This document shows positions 27,300 through 37,192 of a DNA stretch of 64,000 bases, piece by piece. The notes beneath the pieces were generated by a model. That model made no database searches. It was not told where the DNA came from and was given only the letters and a program-made list of their open reading frames with translations. Both the position numbers and the translations under genes were made by a program. Source of the DNA: Arthrobacter oryzae (GTDB lineage Bacteria; Actinomycetota; Actinomycetes; Actinomycetales; Micrococcaceae); assembly GCF_003634095.1 (NCBI RefSeq), contig NZ_RBIR01000005.1, positions 124,001-188,000 on the forward strand, read 5' to 3'. Numbering within the stretch: the stretch's first letter is position 1; each line of letters opens with the position of its first letter.

Positions 27300-28099
27300 G
27301 GATCGCACTGTTTGCCACGTGCATCGTGGACGCCATGTACCCGAACACGGCGCGCGCCACCGTGTCCATCCTGGAACGGCTCGGCCACGAGGTCATCTTC
27401 CCTGCCGGTCAGGCGTGCTGCGGGCAGATGCACGTCAACAGCGGCTACTTCAAGGAGGCGCTGCCGGTTGTCGCCAACCATGTGAAGGCGTTCGAAGCGG
27501 AGGAGTACGACGCTGCCGTCGCACCGTCCGGCTCCTGCGTCGCCTCCGTGAAGCACCAGCACCCCATGGTCGCCCGCCGCTGCGGGGACGCCGGGCTGGA
27601 AGCCCGGGCGGACGCCGTCGGGCACAAAACCTATGAGCTCTCCCAGCTCCTGGTCGATGTCCTGGGCGTCACGGATGCCGCGGCGCAGCTGGGCTCCTAC
27701 TTTCCGCACCGGATCACCTACCATCCCAGCTGTCACGGGATGCGGCTGCTCCGGCTCGGTGACCGGCAGCTGGACCTGCTGCGCACGGTCCGGGGCATCG
27801 AGGTGGCCGAGCTGCCCGAGGCCGAGCAGTGCTGCGGCTTCGGCGGGACATTCTCGATGAAGAACGCGGACGTGTCCTCGGCGATGCTCGCGGATAAGAC
27901 GGCCAATATCTGCGGCACCGGCGCGGACCTCTGCTCCGGCGGCGACGCGTCCTGCCTGATGCATATCGGCGGCGGCCTGTCCCGGCAGGGCAGCGGCGTC
28001 ACCACGATGCACTTCGCCGAGATCCTGGCCAGCACCTTCGAGAATCCCGCCGCCGTCACCGGCGACGTCCGCCTCACCACCGGAAGGACCGCACGATGA
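27296..28099 (+). CDS. lutA: LutA-type lactate utilisation iron-sulfur protein
   Basis: A 267-residue protein with the two Cys-Cys-Gly motifs of the LutA/GlcF C-terminal family (GQACCGQMHVNSGY and AEQCCGFGGTFS). LutABC oxidises L-lactate to pyruvate. The GTG start (27296) has CGGAGG before it and overlaps the rhaB stop. Placement directly after the rhamnose genes is meaningful, because the aldolase-dehydrogenase fusion produces L-lactate. Confidence 0.93.
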   Translation: MRIALFATCIVDAMYPNTARATVSILERLGHEVIFPAGQACCGQMHVNSGYFKEALPVVANHVKAFEAEEYDAAVAPSGSCVASVKHQHPMVARRCGDAGLEARADAVGHKTYELSQLLVDVLGVTDAAAQLGSYFPHRITYHPSCHGMRLLRLGDRQLDLLRTVRGIEVAELPEAEQCCGFGGTFSMKNADVSSAMLADKTANICGTGADLCSGGDASCLMHIGGGLSRQGSGVTTMHFAEILASTFENPAAVTGDVRLTTGRTAR

Positions 28100-29658
28100 G
28101 CGGCACATTCCTGGGGATGCCGTCCCTGCCCGTCTTCGGCATCGGCAACCTGCACGAACACGAGCCCTTCCCCAAAGCCGCGCACCGCGAACTCGGCAAC
28201 ACGCAGCTGCGGGCAAACCTCGGCCACGCCACCCGCACCATCCGGGACAAGCGGCTGGCCGTCGTGTCCGAACTCCCCGACTGGGAGGAGCTGCGCGAGG
28301 CCGGCCGGGCGATCAAGGAATCCGTCATGGCGCGGCTGCCGGAACTGCTCGTTCAGTTCGAGGCAAACTTCACCGCCCGCGGCGGGGTCATCCACTGGGC
28401 CCGCGACGCCGGCGAAGCGAACGCGATTGTCGCGTCCCTCATCCGGGGCCAGGGCGCCGACGAGGTGGTCAAGGTCAAGTCCATGGCCACGCAGGAGATC
28501 GGACTCAACGAGTACCTCGAGGCGGAGGGGATCGCGGCGTTCGAGACGGACCTCGCCGAGCTGATCGTCCAGCTGGACCACGACAAGCCCAGCCACATCC
28601 TGGTCCCGGCCATTCACAAGAACCGCAGCCAGGTCCGGGACATCTTCCTGCGTGAAATGGAGGGCGTGGACCCGGATCTAACGAACGAACCGGCCCGCCT
28701 CGCCGCGGCCGCCCGGGCGCACCTGCGCCGCAAGTTCCTCAGCGCCAAGGTGGCCGTGTCCGGCGCGAATTTCGCCCTGGCCGACTCCGGCACCCTCGCC
28801 GTCGTCGAATCCGAAGGCAACGGGCGCATGTGCCTGACGCTCCCGGAAACCCTCATCACCGTCATGGGCGTGGAGAAGCTGCTGCCGGCCTGGGAAGACC
28901 TGGAAGTCTTCATGCAGCTGCTCCCGCGGTCCTCCACCGGCGAGCGGATGAACCCGTACACGTCGCTGTGGACCGGTGTCACGCCCGACGACGGGCCGCA
29001 GAACGTCCACCTCGTCCTGCTGGACAATGGACGCAGCGCCGCCCTGGCCGACGAGATGGGCCGCTCCGCCCTGCACTGCATCCGGTGCAGCGCCTGCATG
29101 AACGTCTGCCCCGTGTACGAGCGCACCGGCGGGCACGCCTACGGCTCCACCTACCCGGGACCGATCGGCGCCATCCTGTCGCCGCTGCTGACAGGGATCA
29201 CGGCGGAGGAGAACAGCTCCCTGCCATACGCCTCGTCCCTGTGCGGGGCGTGCTACGACGCCTGCCCGGTGAAGATCAACATCCCGGACATCCTGGTGCA
29301 CCTGCGCGGCGAGGACGTGGACAGCAAACGCGGGAAAAACCGCAGGAAAATGGCGTTGCCCAGCCAGATGGACCTCGGCATGAAGGCGGCCTCTTGGGCA
29401 TTGTCCTCCGGAAAAAACCTCGGCCTGGTGGAGAAGGCGCTGCCCCTGGGCCGGCTTGCCGCCGGCCCGGATAAGAAAATCACCAGACTGCCGGGGATCG
29501 CCGCCGGCTGGACTCAGAGCCGGGACATCCCCGCCCCGCCAGGCCAGTCCTTCCGGCAATGGTGGGACAAGGAACACCAGGCCCCGGCTGCACCGGCGGA
29601 CGCAACCGACTCGGGGCGGGCCGCCACGGCCGAACCCGGCACAGAGGAGAAACCGTGA
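28096..29658 (+). CDS. lutB: LutB-type lactate utilisation iron-sulfur protein
   Basis: This 520-residue subunit has an N-terminal LUD-like domain (FALADSGTLAVVESEGNGRM) and two [4Fe-4S] motifs, HCIRCSACMNVCPVY (about residues 330-344) and LCGACYDACPVKINIP (about 380-395). The tail after about residue 490 is Pro/Ala-rich and variable. It overlaps lutA and lutC by 4 bases each. Confidence 0.94.
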   Translation: MSGTFLGMPSLPVFGIGNLHEHEPFPKAAHRELGNTQLRANLGHATRTIRDKRLAVVSELPDWEELREAGRAIKESVMARLPELLVQFEANFTARGGVIHWARDAGEANAIVASLIRGQGADEVVKVKSMATQEIGLNEYLEAEGIAAFETDLAELIVQLDHDKPSHILVPAIHKNRSQVRDIFLREMEGVDPDLTNEPARLAAAARAHLRRKFLSAKVAVSGANFALADSGTLAVVESEGNGRMCLTLPETLITVMGVEKLLPAWEDLEVFMQLLPRSSTGERMNPYTSLWTGVTPDDGPQNVHLVLLDNGRSAALADEMGRSALHCIRCSACMNVCPVYERTGGHAYGSTYPGPIGAILSPLLTGITAEENSSLPYASSLCGACYDACPVKINIPDILVHLRGEDVDSKRGKNRRKMALPSQMDLGMKAASWALSSGKNLGLVEKALPLGRLAAGPDKKITRLPGIAAGWTQSRDIPAPPGQSFRQWWDKEHQAPAAPADATDSGRAATAEPGTEEKP

Positions 29659-30296
29659 ACGCGCGCGCAGAAATACTCGACCGGATCCGCTCCGCCCTCC
29701 GCGATGCCCCGGCGGTGCCCGATGTGCCCCGCGCCTACCGCCGGGCTTCTGAACTGGGTGAGCAGGAGCTCATCGAGCTGCTGACGGACCGGCTCCTGGA
29801 CTACAAGGCGAACGTCTTCGTCGAGGGCGCTGCCGAAGTGCCGCAGCGCCTCGCCGCGCTGCTCGAGGGCGCCGGCCGCTACGCCGTCCCGCACGGCCTC
29901 GCCGCGTCAATGTTCGCGGAGGCGGACGCCCGCGACGGCGGGTCCGGACGCCGCGTCACCGACGCGCCGGGACGGCGACTGAGCGTCGGGGAACTGGACG
30001 GGGTGGACGCCGTCGTCACCGGCAGCGCCGTGGCGGTCGCCGAAACCGGCACCATCATCCTCGACGCCGGCCCGGACCAGGGCAGGCGGGTCATCAGCCT
30101 CGTCCCCGACCGCCACATCTGCCTCGTCCGGGCAGGCGACATCACCGCGATCCTTCCCGATGCGCTCCGCCGGCTCGACGCCACCCGCCCGCAGACCTGG
30201 ATCAGCGGCCCCAGCGCCACCAGCGACATCGAACTCGAACGCGTCGAAGGCGTCCACGGCCCCCGGACCCTGGACGTGGTGATCGTTCGCGGGTGA
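29655..30296 (+). CDS. lutC: LutC-type (LUD domain) lactate utilisation protein
   Basis: A 213-residue LUD-domain protein, third subunit of the LutABC lactate oxidation complex. The end of the domain is well kept (AVAVAETGTIILDAGPDQGR, SLVPDRHICLV). It starts with a GTG overlapping the lutB stop. It is the last gene of the rhamnose-to-pyruvate operon; a terminator-like hairpin follows. Confidence 0.92.
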   Translation: MNARAEILDRIRSALRDAPAVPDVPRAYRRASELGEQELIELLTDRLLDYKANVFVEGAAEVPQRLAALLEGAGRYAVPHGLAASMFAEADARDGGSGRRVTDAPGRRLSVGELDGVDAVVTGSAVAVAETGTIILDAGPDQGRRVISLVPDRHICLVRAGDITAILPDALRRLDATRPQTWISGPSATSDIELERVEGVHGPRTLDVVIVRG

Positions 30297-30307
30297 GCGG
30301 GGAGCGC

Positions 30308-30356
30308 GGCCCTGTTTCTCTGGCGATTAAGGGAATCAGGGCCTTTCCCCGTTTTT
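30308..30356. terminator. Terminator-like hairpin between convergent lutC and coxG
   Basis: GGCCCTG (30308-30314) pairs with CAGGGCC (30337-30343) across a 22-base loop and is followed by a T-rich tract with TTTTT at 30352-30356. It fits a terminator for the rightward operon. The last Ts overlap the stop codon of the convergent coxG gene. Confidence 0.5.
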
Positions 30357-31077
30357 AGGCCTCCCGGCGCCGCCTGACCAGCCAGATGACCAGGGCCAGG
30401 ACGACGGCGCCGAGGGCGGCCGGGCCGAAACGGCGTACCAGCACCGGCCATGCGGCCGAGCCCAGATCCAATTCGGCCGCCGGCGCGGAGGGTGTTGCGG
30501 GCGCAGCCGCCATCGGAGGCCGGGCTGCCGGTGTTGCCGGGCCTGCGGAGGCGGCTCCCGCAGCACCCTCCGGTTCGGGCGCCCCCAGTCCGCCTGGTTC
30601 TATAGCCCCGACTGGCTCAACGGCCCCGGCCGCCCCGTCACCTACCTTGCCGATCACGCACTGGACAAACTGGGCCAGTAATTTGTCCGAGACGTCCTGG
30701 ATGACGCCCCGGCCGAATTGGGCCGGTTTGCCGGTGACGTTCATGTCGGTGGTCACGTCCACAGCGGTGCCGTCGCCGTCGGGCGCCAGCACCGCCGTCA
30801 CCGTGGCGCCTGCCGTGCCGTTGCCACGCTTGTCCTTCCCCGCGGCCGATATGACGACGGTGTGCGTGGCCTGGTTGCGTTCAACGAATTCACCGGTGCC
30901 GGTGTAGATCATGGCGATCGGCCCGAGCTTGACCTTGACCGTCCCGGTGAACTGATCACCGTTCACGGACGTGAGCGTCGCTCCCGGGAAACAGGGCGCA
31001 ATGTCTTCCAATTGGTTGAAGGAATGCCACGTGTCCTCCAGCGAACCGGGAACCACGAAATGGTGTTTGAGTTCCAC
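30355..31077 (-). CDS. coxG: CoxG-like SRPBCC protein with membrane anchor
   Basis: A 240-residue protein with a CoxG-type SRPBCC domain (residues 1-150; LEDTWHSFNQLEDIAPCFPG, FTGTVKVKLGPIAMIYTG), an Ala/Pro/Gly-rich linker and a C-terminal membrane helix ending in Arg residues. CoxG is thought to attach CO-dehydrogenase-like enzymes to the membrane or to deliver quinone; the anchor agrees with that. It is the last gene of the hydroxylase cluster, 19 bases after coxM. Confidence 0.87.
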   Translation of the reverse strand: MELKHHFVVPGSLEDTWHSFNQLEDIAPCFPGATLTSVNGDQFTGTVKVKLGPIAMIYTGTGEFVERNQATHTVVISAAGKDKRGNGTAGATVTAVLAPDGDGTAVDVTTDMNVTGKPAQFGRGVIQDVSDKLLAQFVQCVIGKVGDGAAGAVEPVGAIEPGGLGAPEPEGAAGAASAGPATPAARPPMAAAPATPSAPAAELDLGSAAWPVLVRRFGPAALGAVVLALVIWLVRRRREA

Positions 31078-31096
31078 GTCGTCCTCGCCGGATCCG

Positions 31097-31951
31097 CTAG
31101 AGCCCGGCGGCCGCGATGACGGCCCGCCTTGTCAAGACCTCGGCCAGATGGCGCCGGTAGGACGCGTCCCCGTTGAGATCGCTGGCAGGATCGGTCCCCT
31201 CGGCCGCGTGCGCACTGGCGGCGGCGATCGCTTCCCGGGTCAACGGGGTGCCCGCCAGGGCCTGCTCGACGGCGGCGGCCCGCAAGGGGGTGCTGCCCAT
31301 GTTGGTCAGCCCGATCCGGGCCTCGGCGATGGTGCCGTCCTCCACCCGGACCATCGCGGCCACGGCGACGATGGACCATTGCTGGGCCACCCTGGTGAAC
31401 TTCTCATAGTGCGCACCCCAGCCGGTGTACTTGGGCACGCGGATGTGGGTGAGGATCTCGCCCTCGGCGACGGCGGTGGTGAAGTAGCCCTGGAAGAAGT
31501 CCGCTGCTTCCACCCGGCGTTCCCCGCCCGGTCCGGCCAGGATGAAGGTCGCATCGGCTGCCAGTACCGCCGCGGGCAGGTCGCCCGCCGGGTCAGCATG
31601 CACCAAAGCGCCTCCGAACGTTCCGCGGTGGCGGACCTGCGGGTCCGCCACCGTCGCCGCGGCCTTGGCCAGCAACGGCAGGTGCGCGGCAACCAACGGG
31701 TCGGTGGCCACTTGGTGGTGCGTCGTCATGGCGCCGATCAGCAGGGCATCGCCGTCGTCGCGCACGCCGGACAGCTCGCCGATCCGGCCCAAGTCGACCA
31801 CCATCGCCGGGTCGGCCAGACGCAGCTTCATCACCGGGATCAGGCTTTGACCCCCGGCCAGCAGCTTCACGTCGTCGCCGGCGTCGGCCAGCACGCTCAG
31901 GGCCTCCGCGACCGTAGCGGGCGCGGCGTAGTCGAATGCGCTTGGAATCAT
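31097..31951 (-). CDS. coxM: CO dehydrogenase-family FAD-binding (medium) subunit
   Basis: This 284-residue FAD subunit has the signature segments LLAGGQSLIPVMKLRLADP and an IGAMTTHHQV and GTFGGALVHADPAGDLPA pair that bind FAD. It carries electrons from the molybdenum and Fe-S subunits to FAD. It overlaps the large-subunit gene by 4 bases. Confidence 0.93.
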   Translation of the reverse strand: MIPSAFDYAAPATVAEALSVLADAGDDVKLLAGGQSLIPVMKLRLADPAMVVDLGRIGELSGVRDDGDALLIGAMTTHHQVATDPLVAAHLPLLAKAAATVADPQVRHRGTFGGALVHADPAGDLPAAVLAADATFILAGPGGERRVEAADFFQGYFTTAVAEGEILTHIRVPKYTGWGAHYEKFTRVAQQWSIVAVAAMVRVEDGTIAEARIGLTNMGSTPLRAAAVEQALAGTPLTREAIAAASAHAAEGTDPASDLNGDASYRRHLAEVLTRRAVIAAAGL

Positions 31952-34317
31952 TGCACACCTCCGGTCATCTTGGCTTCTTCAAGGGCGGCCCACACGCGCG
32001 ACGGTGTGCAAGGCATCCTGATGTCCTTCACGCCCAGATGCCGCACCGCGTCCAGCACGCCGTTCACGATGGCGGGCGTCGAAGCGATGGTTCCCGCCTC
32101 CCCGACCCCCTTTGCCCCCAGTTGGTTGGTGGTCGAAGGCGTCTCGGTGCGCGCCGTGGTGAAGTGCGGCAGATCCGGCGCGCCGGGCACCAAATAGTCC
32201 ACAAACGAGCCCGTCACCAGGGTTCCGGCGTCGTCGTGGACGGCCTCCTCGTAGAGGGCCTGCGCGATTCCCTGCGCCAGGCCGCCATGGACCTGGCCCT
32301 CCACAATCAGCGGGTTGACCACCACCCCGACGTCGTCCACGCAGACGTATTTGCGGATGGTGACCTGCCCGGTCTCGGTGTCCACCTCCATGGCGGCAAG
32401 ATGGGTGCCGTGCGGGAAGGAGAAATTCTGCGGGTCGAACGTGGCGTCCGAATCGAGGTTGGGCTCGAACCCGTCCGGCAGGTTGTGCGCGGAGAAGATT
32501 GCGAAGGCGATCTCACCGAGCGCCGTCGACTGTTCGGTGCCTTTGACGCGGAACTTGCCGTCCGTGAACTCGATGTCCTCCTCGCTGGCTTCCATCATGT
32601 GCGCGGCCACCACCTTGGCCTTTTCGATCACCTTGTCTGCAGCGGCCAGCACGGCCATGCCGCCGACGGTCAGTGACCGGGAGCCGTAGGTGTCCAGGCC
32701 CCGCTGGGAGATCTGGGTGTCCCCGTGCAGCACCTCGACATTTTCGAACGGCACGCCCAGCCTGTCGGCCACGAGCTGGCTCCACGCGGTTTCGTGGCCC
32801 TGTCCGTGGGCGGAGGAACCGGTGACCACCTCGATGTTTCCGGTGGGCAGCACCCGTACCTGGGCGTGCTCCCAGCCGCCGGCGGCGTAGTTGAGCGCGC
32901 CAAGCACGCGGGACGGCGCCAGGCCGCACATCTCGGTGAACGTGGAAATGCCGATGCCAAGCTGGACGGGGTCGTTACTCTCGCGGCGGCGCACTTGCTC
33001 GGCCCGGAGCGCGTCGTAGCCAAAGAGCTCCAAGGCCTTCGCCGTGGCCGCCTCGTAGTTGCCGCTGTCGTATTCGAGACCGGCGACAGTGGTGAAGGGG
33101 AATTCCTCGTGCTTGATCCAGTTCTTTTCGCGCACCTCCAGCGGATCCATGTCCAGTTCGACGGCGAGTTCGTCCATCAAGCGCTCGATCGCAAAGGTGG
33201 CTTCCGGCCGCCCGGCGCCGCGGTAGGCATCGGTCCACGCCTTGTTGGTGAACAGGTTGGTGCATTCGAACCGGTAGGCGGGGAATTTGTAGATGGAGTT
33301 GTACATGAAGGCACCGAGGATCGGGATCCCGGAGGTGACCAGGCCCAGATAGGCACCCATGTCCGCCAGCAGATGCACGTCCAGCCCGGTGACGATCCCG
33401 TCTTTGGTGGCCGAGAGTTTGAGCTTCTGCACCTGGGCCCGGCCGTGGTGGGCCGCCATCAGGGATTCGCTGCGGGTCTCGGTGTATTTGCACGGTTTGC
33501 CGGTGTGCCTGGCGGCCAGCACGGTGATGGCCTCCTCCGGGGTCACCTGCAGTTTTCCGCCAAAGCCGCCGCCCACGTCGGGGGCGATCACGCGCATCTT
33601 GCTTTCCGGGATGCCCAGGGTCAGCGCCAGCATGAGCCGAAGAATATGGGGCACCTGCGTGGCCGACCACACAGTGATCTGCTCGCCGGTGGGGTCCACC
33701 ACTGTCGATCGGGGCTCCATGAAGGACGGGATGAGTCGCTGCTGGTAGAAGGTCCGCTCAATCAGGACCTCCGCGGCCGCCAATGCCTCACTGACCGGTT
33801 TCCCGGTGCCGGCCTCGCCCGAGTCAAAGATCCAAGTGGCCGATTTGTTGGTGCCCAGGTCCGGGTGGGCCAGCACCTCATCCTTCACCGCCTCCTCCAG
33901 ATCCAGGACGACGGGCAGCTCCTCATAACTGACATCGACCAGCTCGGCGGCGTCGCGGGCGGCAGCGGCGCTGCGGGCAATGATGCACGCAACCACCTCG
34001 CCGGCAAAGGCCACCGTATCGACGGCAATCGCGGGGTGCGCCGGGGCCTTTTGGTCGGGCGTTATCGGCCAGGCGTTGGGCAGGCTTCCCTGCTGGTCGG
34101 CCACGTCCGCTCCGGTGAGCACGGCAACGACGCCGGGCGAAGACTTCGCGGCGGAAGCGTCGACCGAGGTGATCCTCGCGTGGGCGAAGGGACTGCGCAC
34201 CATCGCCAGATGCAGCATGCCCGGCAGCGTGATGTTGTCGGTGTACCTGGAGCGCCCGGTGATGAGATGGGCATCTTCCTTGCGGGGCCGGGCCCGGCCG
34301 ACCTCGGCGGTGGTCAT
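31948..34317 (-). CDS. coxL: CO dehydrogenase-like molybdenum hydroxylase, large subunit (form II)
   Basis: This 789-residue xanthine-oxidase-family subunit binds molybdopterin cytosine dinucleotide. I start it at ATG 34315-34317, where it overlaps the small-subunit stop; the longer frame adds unrelated sequence. The active-site loop reads AYRGAGR (residues about 364-370), which defines form II (putative) CO dehydrogenases. True form I CoxL has AYRCSFR with the Cys that carries copper. The molybdenum-site motifs DVGGGFGGK and, near the C-terminus, KGVGEAG with the catalytic Glu are present. Form II members have uncertain substrates, so CO oxidation should not be assumed. Confidence 0.93.
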   Translation of the reverse strand: MTTAEVGRARPRKEDAHLITGRSRYTDNITLPGMLHLAMVRSPFAHARITSVDASAAKSSPGVVAVLTGADVADQQGSLPNAWPITPDQKAPAHPAIAVDTVAFAGEVVACIIARSAAAARDAAELVDVSYEELPVVLDLEEAVKDEVLAHPDLGTNKSATWIFDSGEAGTGKPVSEALAAAEVLIERTFYQQRLIPSFMEPRSTVVDPTGEQITVWSATQVPHILRLMLALTLGIPESKMRVIAPDVGGGFGGKLQVTPEEAITVLAARHTGKPCKYTETRSESLMAAHHGRAQVQKLKLSATKDGIVTGLDVHLLADMGAYLGLVTSGIPILGAFMYNSIYKFPAYRFECTNLFTNKAWTDAYRGAGRPEATFAIERLMDELAVELDMDPLEVREKNWIKHEEFPFTTVAGLEYDSGNYEAATAKALELFGYDALRAEQVRRRESNDPVQLGIGISTFTEMCGLAPSRVLGALNYAAGGWEHAQVRVLPTGNIEVVTGSSAHGQGHETAWSQLVADRLGVPFENVEVLHGDTQISQRGLDTYGSRSLTVGGMAVLAAADKVIEKAKVVAAHMMEASEEDIEFTDGKFRVKGTEQSTALGEIAFAIFSAHNLPDGFEPNLDSDATFDPQNFSFPHGTHLAAMEVDTETGQVTIRKYVCVDDVGVVVNPLIVEGQVHGGLAQGIAQALYEEAVHDDAGTLVTGSFVDYLVPGAPDLPHFTTARTETPSTTNQLGAKGVGEAGTIASTPAIVNGVLDAVRHLGVKDIRMPCTPSRVWAALEEAKMTGGVQ

Positions 34318-34826
34318 GCCACACCTGCAGATTCGCTGGCTCCGCTGTCCGAGGACACTGTGCCCTCCGCGGCCGCCTGGACGGCGGCGACTATGTTCTG
34401 GTAGCCGGTGCACCGGCACAGGTTCCCCTCCAGGCCGTCCCGGATTTCCTGCTCGCTCGGGTGCGGGTTTTCGTTCAGCAGGGATGCGGACTGCATGATC
34501 ATTCCGGGTGTGCAGAAACCGCATTGCAGTGCATGGCATTCGTGGAAGGCCTGCTGGATCGGGGCTAGTTTGCCGTCCCGGGCCAGGCCTTCGATGGTGG
34601 TGACGCTGTGGCCGTCGGCCTGGACCGCGAACATGGTGCAGGATTTGACGCTGACGCCGTCCAGATGGACTGTGCAAGCGCCGCAGTTGGTGGTGTCGCA
34701 GCCAATCAATGTGCCGGTCTTGCCAAGCCGTTCGCGCAGGTATTGGACCAGCAGCAACCGGGGCTCGACATCGTCGGTATAGCTCACATCATCGACTTCG
34801 ACGGTGATCGTCTTGGAACTCGCCAT
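34314..34826 (-). CDS. coxS: CO dehydrogenase-family [2Fe-2S] (small) subunit
   Basis: This 170-residue subunit carries two [2Fe-2S] clusters. The plant-ferredoxin-like site is [16 protein letters not shown] (with a further Cys in KSCTMF) and the second is [11 protein letters not shown] with [13 protein letters not shown]. It is the electron relay between the molybdenum site and FAD. The ATG at 34826 follows AGAGGAG at good spacing; the longer frame from 34889 is not needed. A short acidic tail follows the domain. Confidence 0.95.
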   Translation of the reverse strand: MASSKTITVEVDDVSYTDDVEPRLLLVQYLRERLGKTGTLIGCDTTNCGACTVHLDGVSVKSCTMFAVQADGHSVTTIEGLARDGKLAPIQQAFHECHALQCGFCTPGMIMQSASLLNENPHPSEQEIRDGLEGNLCRCTGYQNIVAAVQAAAEGTVSSDSGASESAGVA

Positions 34827-34917
34827 TGAGATCTCCTCTCGCCTTGGAGGACGGGCACGGCTGCCCGGCATCCAGTCTTGATGTGACACAGGCTACTCCT
34901 AGGAGGGGGCCAGCGCT

Positions 34918-36084
34918 CTAGGGAGAATTATGTTTGTGCCCCGCATCCTCGTGTTCAGCGTCGGCCACGGGCTCGTGGTGGATCCGGGCGTCCATACTGC
35001 TCAACCGTTCGCCGCCGCCACCCCAGTGCAGCGCAATGATTTCGGCGGCGATGGAGACGGCTGTTTCCTCGGGCGTTCGGGATCCCAGGTCCAGGCCGAT
35101 CGGACTGGAGAGTTTGGCCACTTCGGCTTCGGTCAGGCCCGCCTCGCGCAGCCGTTCCAGGCGGTCATGGTGCGTACGCCGGGACCCCATCGCGCCCACG
35201 TACGCTACGTCGTGGCGCAGCGCCAACTCCAGTAGCGGCACGTCGAATTTGGGATCATGGGTGAGCACGCAGATCACCGTGCGCTCGTCCACCAGCCCGG
35301 CGCTGATCTGCGCCTGCAGGTAGCGGTGCGGCCATTCCACCACTACCTCGTCCGCCTGCGGGAACCGGGCGGCCGTTGCGAAGACCGCGCGTGCGTCACA
35401 CACCGTCACCCGGTAGCCCAGAAAGCTGCCTTGTTTGGCGACGGCGGCAGCAAAATCAATCGCGCCGAACACCAGCATCCGCGGCTGCGGGGCGAAACTG
35501 AGGGCAAAGACGCGCATACCTTCCCCGCGCCGCTGGCCGTCCGGTCCGTACATGAGTGTGGCGTTGCGCCCGGCGGCCAGCAGGCCCTGGACGTCGTCGC
35601 AGACCGCATGGTCGGCACGGTCGCTGCCCAAGGAACCGGCGAACCCGTCCGGGCGGACCACCAGATGGCGGCCCAACCAGGCCGGATCGGGGTGTTCGAT
35701 CACGGTGACCACGGCCACCGGCCGGCCGGCGCCGACGTCCTCGGCCACTTGCGGCAGTTGCGGGAAGATCTGGGTGGAGACCGGCTCGACAAAGATATCC
35801 AGGATCCCGCCGCAGGTCAGGCCGACCTCGAAGGCGGCGTCGTCACTGATGCCGTAGCGCTGGAGCACCGGCCGGCCGGTCTGGACGACCTCGGTGGCCA
35901 GTTCGTAGAGCGCGCCTTCGACACAGCCGCCGGAGACCGAGCCAACCGCCCGGCCGTCGGCGTCGACCATCATGGCGGCACCGGCCGGCCGTGGTGCGGA
36001 CCGGAACGTGCGCACCACCGTACCGAGCCCCACGGTGTGGCCGGCCACTATGGCGGCGACCAGATCGTCCAAGACTTCACGCAT
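34918..36084 (-). CDS. XdhC/CoxI-family maturation factor
   Basis: This 388-residue protein has an N-terminal XdhC/CoxI domain (VRTFRSAPRPAGAAMMVDAD, GSVSGGCVEGAL) and a C-terminal Rossmann domain (MLVFGAIDFAAAVAKQG, VTVCDARAVFA, VGAMGSRRTHHDRLERL). Such proteins bind the molybdenum cofactor and help sulfurate and insert it into hydroxylases. ATG 36084 is preceded by AGAGGTG and overlaps the CoxE-like gene's end. It lies 91 bases before coxS. Confidence 0.9.
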   Translation of the reverse strand: MREVLDDLVAAIVAGHTVGLGTVVRTFRSAPRPAGAAMMVDADGRAVGSVSGGCVEGALYELATEVVQTGRPVLQRYGISDDAAFEVGLTCGGILDIFVEPVSTQIFPQLPQVAEDVGAGRPVAVVTVIEHPDPAWLGRHLVVRPDGFAGSLGSDRADHAVCDDVQGLLAAGRNATLMYGPDGQRRGEGMRVFALSFAPQPRMLVFGAIDFAAAVAKQGSFLGYRVTVCDARAVFATAARFPQADEVVVEWPHRYLQAQISAGLVDERTVICVLTHDPKFDVPLLELALRHDVAYVGAMGSRRTHHDRLERLREAGLTEAEVAKLSSPIGLDLGSRTPEETAVSIAAEIIALHWGGGGERLSSMDARIHHEPVADAEHEDAGHKHNSP

Positions 36085-37189
36085 TGGCAATCACCTCTAA
36101 TAATTCCTCGAAACACTGCATAGAGTGCCCCCCTATAAAGTAGTCAACGTGCGGCAGCACCGCCCTGATTCCCCGCTGAAGGGGCTGGTATCCCGCCTTG
36201 CCGCGGTGCGGGTTGGACCAAATGATCCGTCTGGCCAAATGGTGAAGCCGCTCGGTCTGGCGTCCCAGCAGTGCCGGGTCGCCCCGCTCCCAGCCGTCGC
36301 TGGCAATCACGACGACGGCGCCGCGCACAATCACGCGCTGGCCCCAGCGGTCGTTGAACGCGCGCAGTACTTCTCCAAGCCGTGTTCCGCCGGACCAGTC
36401 GGGGACGGCGCGCCCGACGAGAGCCAAGGCGTGGTCGGCGTCTAGCACCCGCAGTGCCCCGGTCACCCGGGTCAACCGCGTGCCCAGCGTGAACACCTCC
36501 ACCTGGTGCGGGGCGGCCTGCACCACCCGGTGGGCCAAGCGCAGGAGGCTGTCCGCGTAGGGCGCCATCGAGCCCGAAACATCGATCAGCCAGACCAGCC
36601 GGCGGGGTTTGCGCGGCGCCTTCGCGCGGCGCAGCGGCCCCGGTTCCCCGCCGCGGCGCAGCTGGTCGCGCAGGGTCCGCACCCGGTCGACGTCGCCGTG
36701 CCGGTCCAGGCGTCTGCGCCGGGTCTGCCGGGTGGGCAAGCGCACCGGCAGCTCCTCGAACATTCGGTGCAGCAGGGCGCGTTCGGCGTCATCCAGGACA
36801 GCTACGTCGCGGTGCCGCAGCCGCTCCCGGCGGCTGGCGAGAGCCCTAAGCTGGTCCCGGCCACCCTCCGGGCCGCCGCCGTCGTTGTCCAAGGCGGCGG
36901 CGCTGACGGAGGACGCGGAGGCCTCCATCCGCTGGGCGGTCGAGCGCTCCGCTGCGAACCAGGCCTCGAACGCCCGTTCATAGGCGGGCAGATCTTCAGG
37001 GGCTGCGCACAGGGTGGCCCGGCCGGCCCAGAACACGTCCGAGCGGCGGTCCAGGGCGAGCCTGCCGACGGCGTCGACGAAACTGCGCGCCCGGTCCGCG
37101 GTCACTTTGACCCCGGCCGCGCGCACGGCAGCGGCAAAGCCCAACAGGATCTCCTCCGCGCTGTGCTCTGCGCCCTGTCCTGCCGGCAT
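36077..37189 (-). CDS. coxE: VWA-domain CoxE-like protein
   Basis: A 370-residue protein with a C-terminal von Willebrand A domain, whose metal-site motif DVSGSMAPYADS lies near residue 205. CoxE-like VWA proteins work with the MoxR ATPase (CoxD) to assemble the active site of CO-dehydrogenase-like enzymes. The central region is Arg-rich (RRRRLDRHGDVDRVRTLR). Three bases separate it from the CoxD stop. Confidence 0.9.
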   Translation of the reverse strand: MPAGQGAEHSAEEILLGFAAAVRAAGVKVTADRARSFVDAVGRLALDRRSDVFWAGRATLCAAPEDLPAYERAFEAWFAAERSTAQRMEASASSVSAAALDNDGGGPEGGRDQLRALASRRERLRHRDVAVLDDAERALLHRMFEELPVRLPTRQTRRRRLDRHGDVDRVRTLRDQLRRGGEPGPLRRAKAPRKPRRLVWLIDVSGSMAPYADSLLRLAHRVVQAAPHQVEVFTLGTRLTRVTGALRVLDADHALALVGRAVPDWSGGTRLGEVLRAFNDRWGQRVIVRGAVVVIASDGWERGDPALLGRQTERLHHLARRIIWSNPHRGKAGYQPLQRGIRAVLPHVDYFIGGHSMQCFEELLEVIANA

Positions 37190-37192
37190 GAC

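Noticed and set aside
34318..34677. N-terminal extension of the CoxL frame
   Set aside because: It lies within coxS in another frame and does not resemble CoxL; the real start overlaps the coxS stop.
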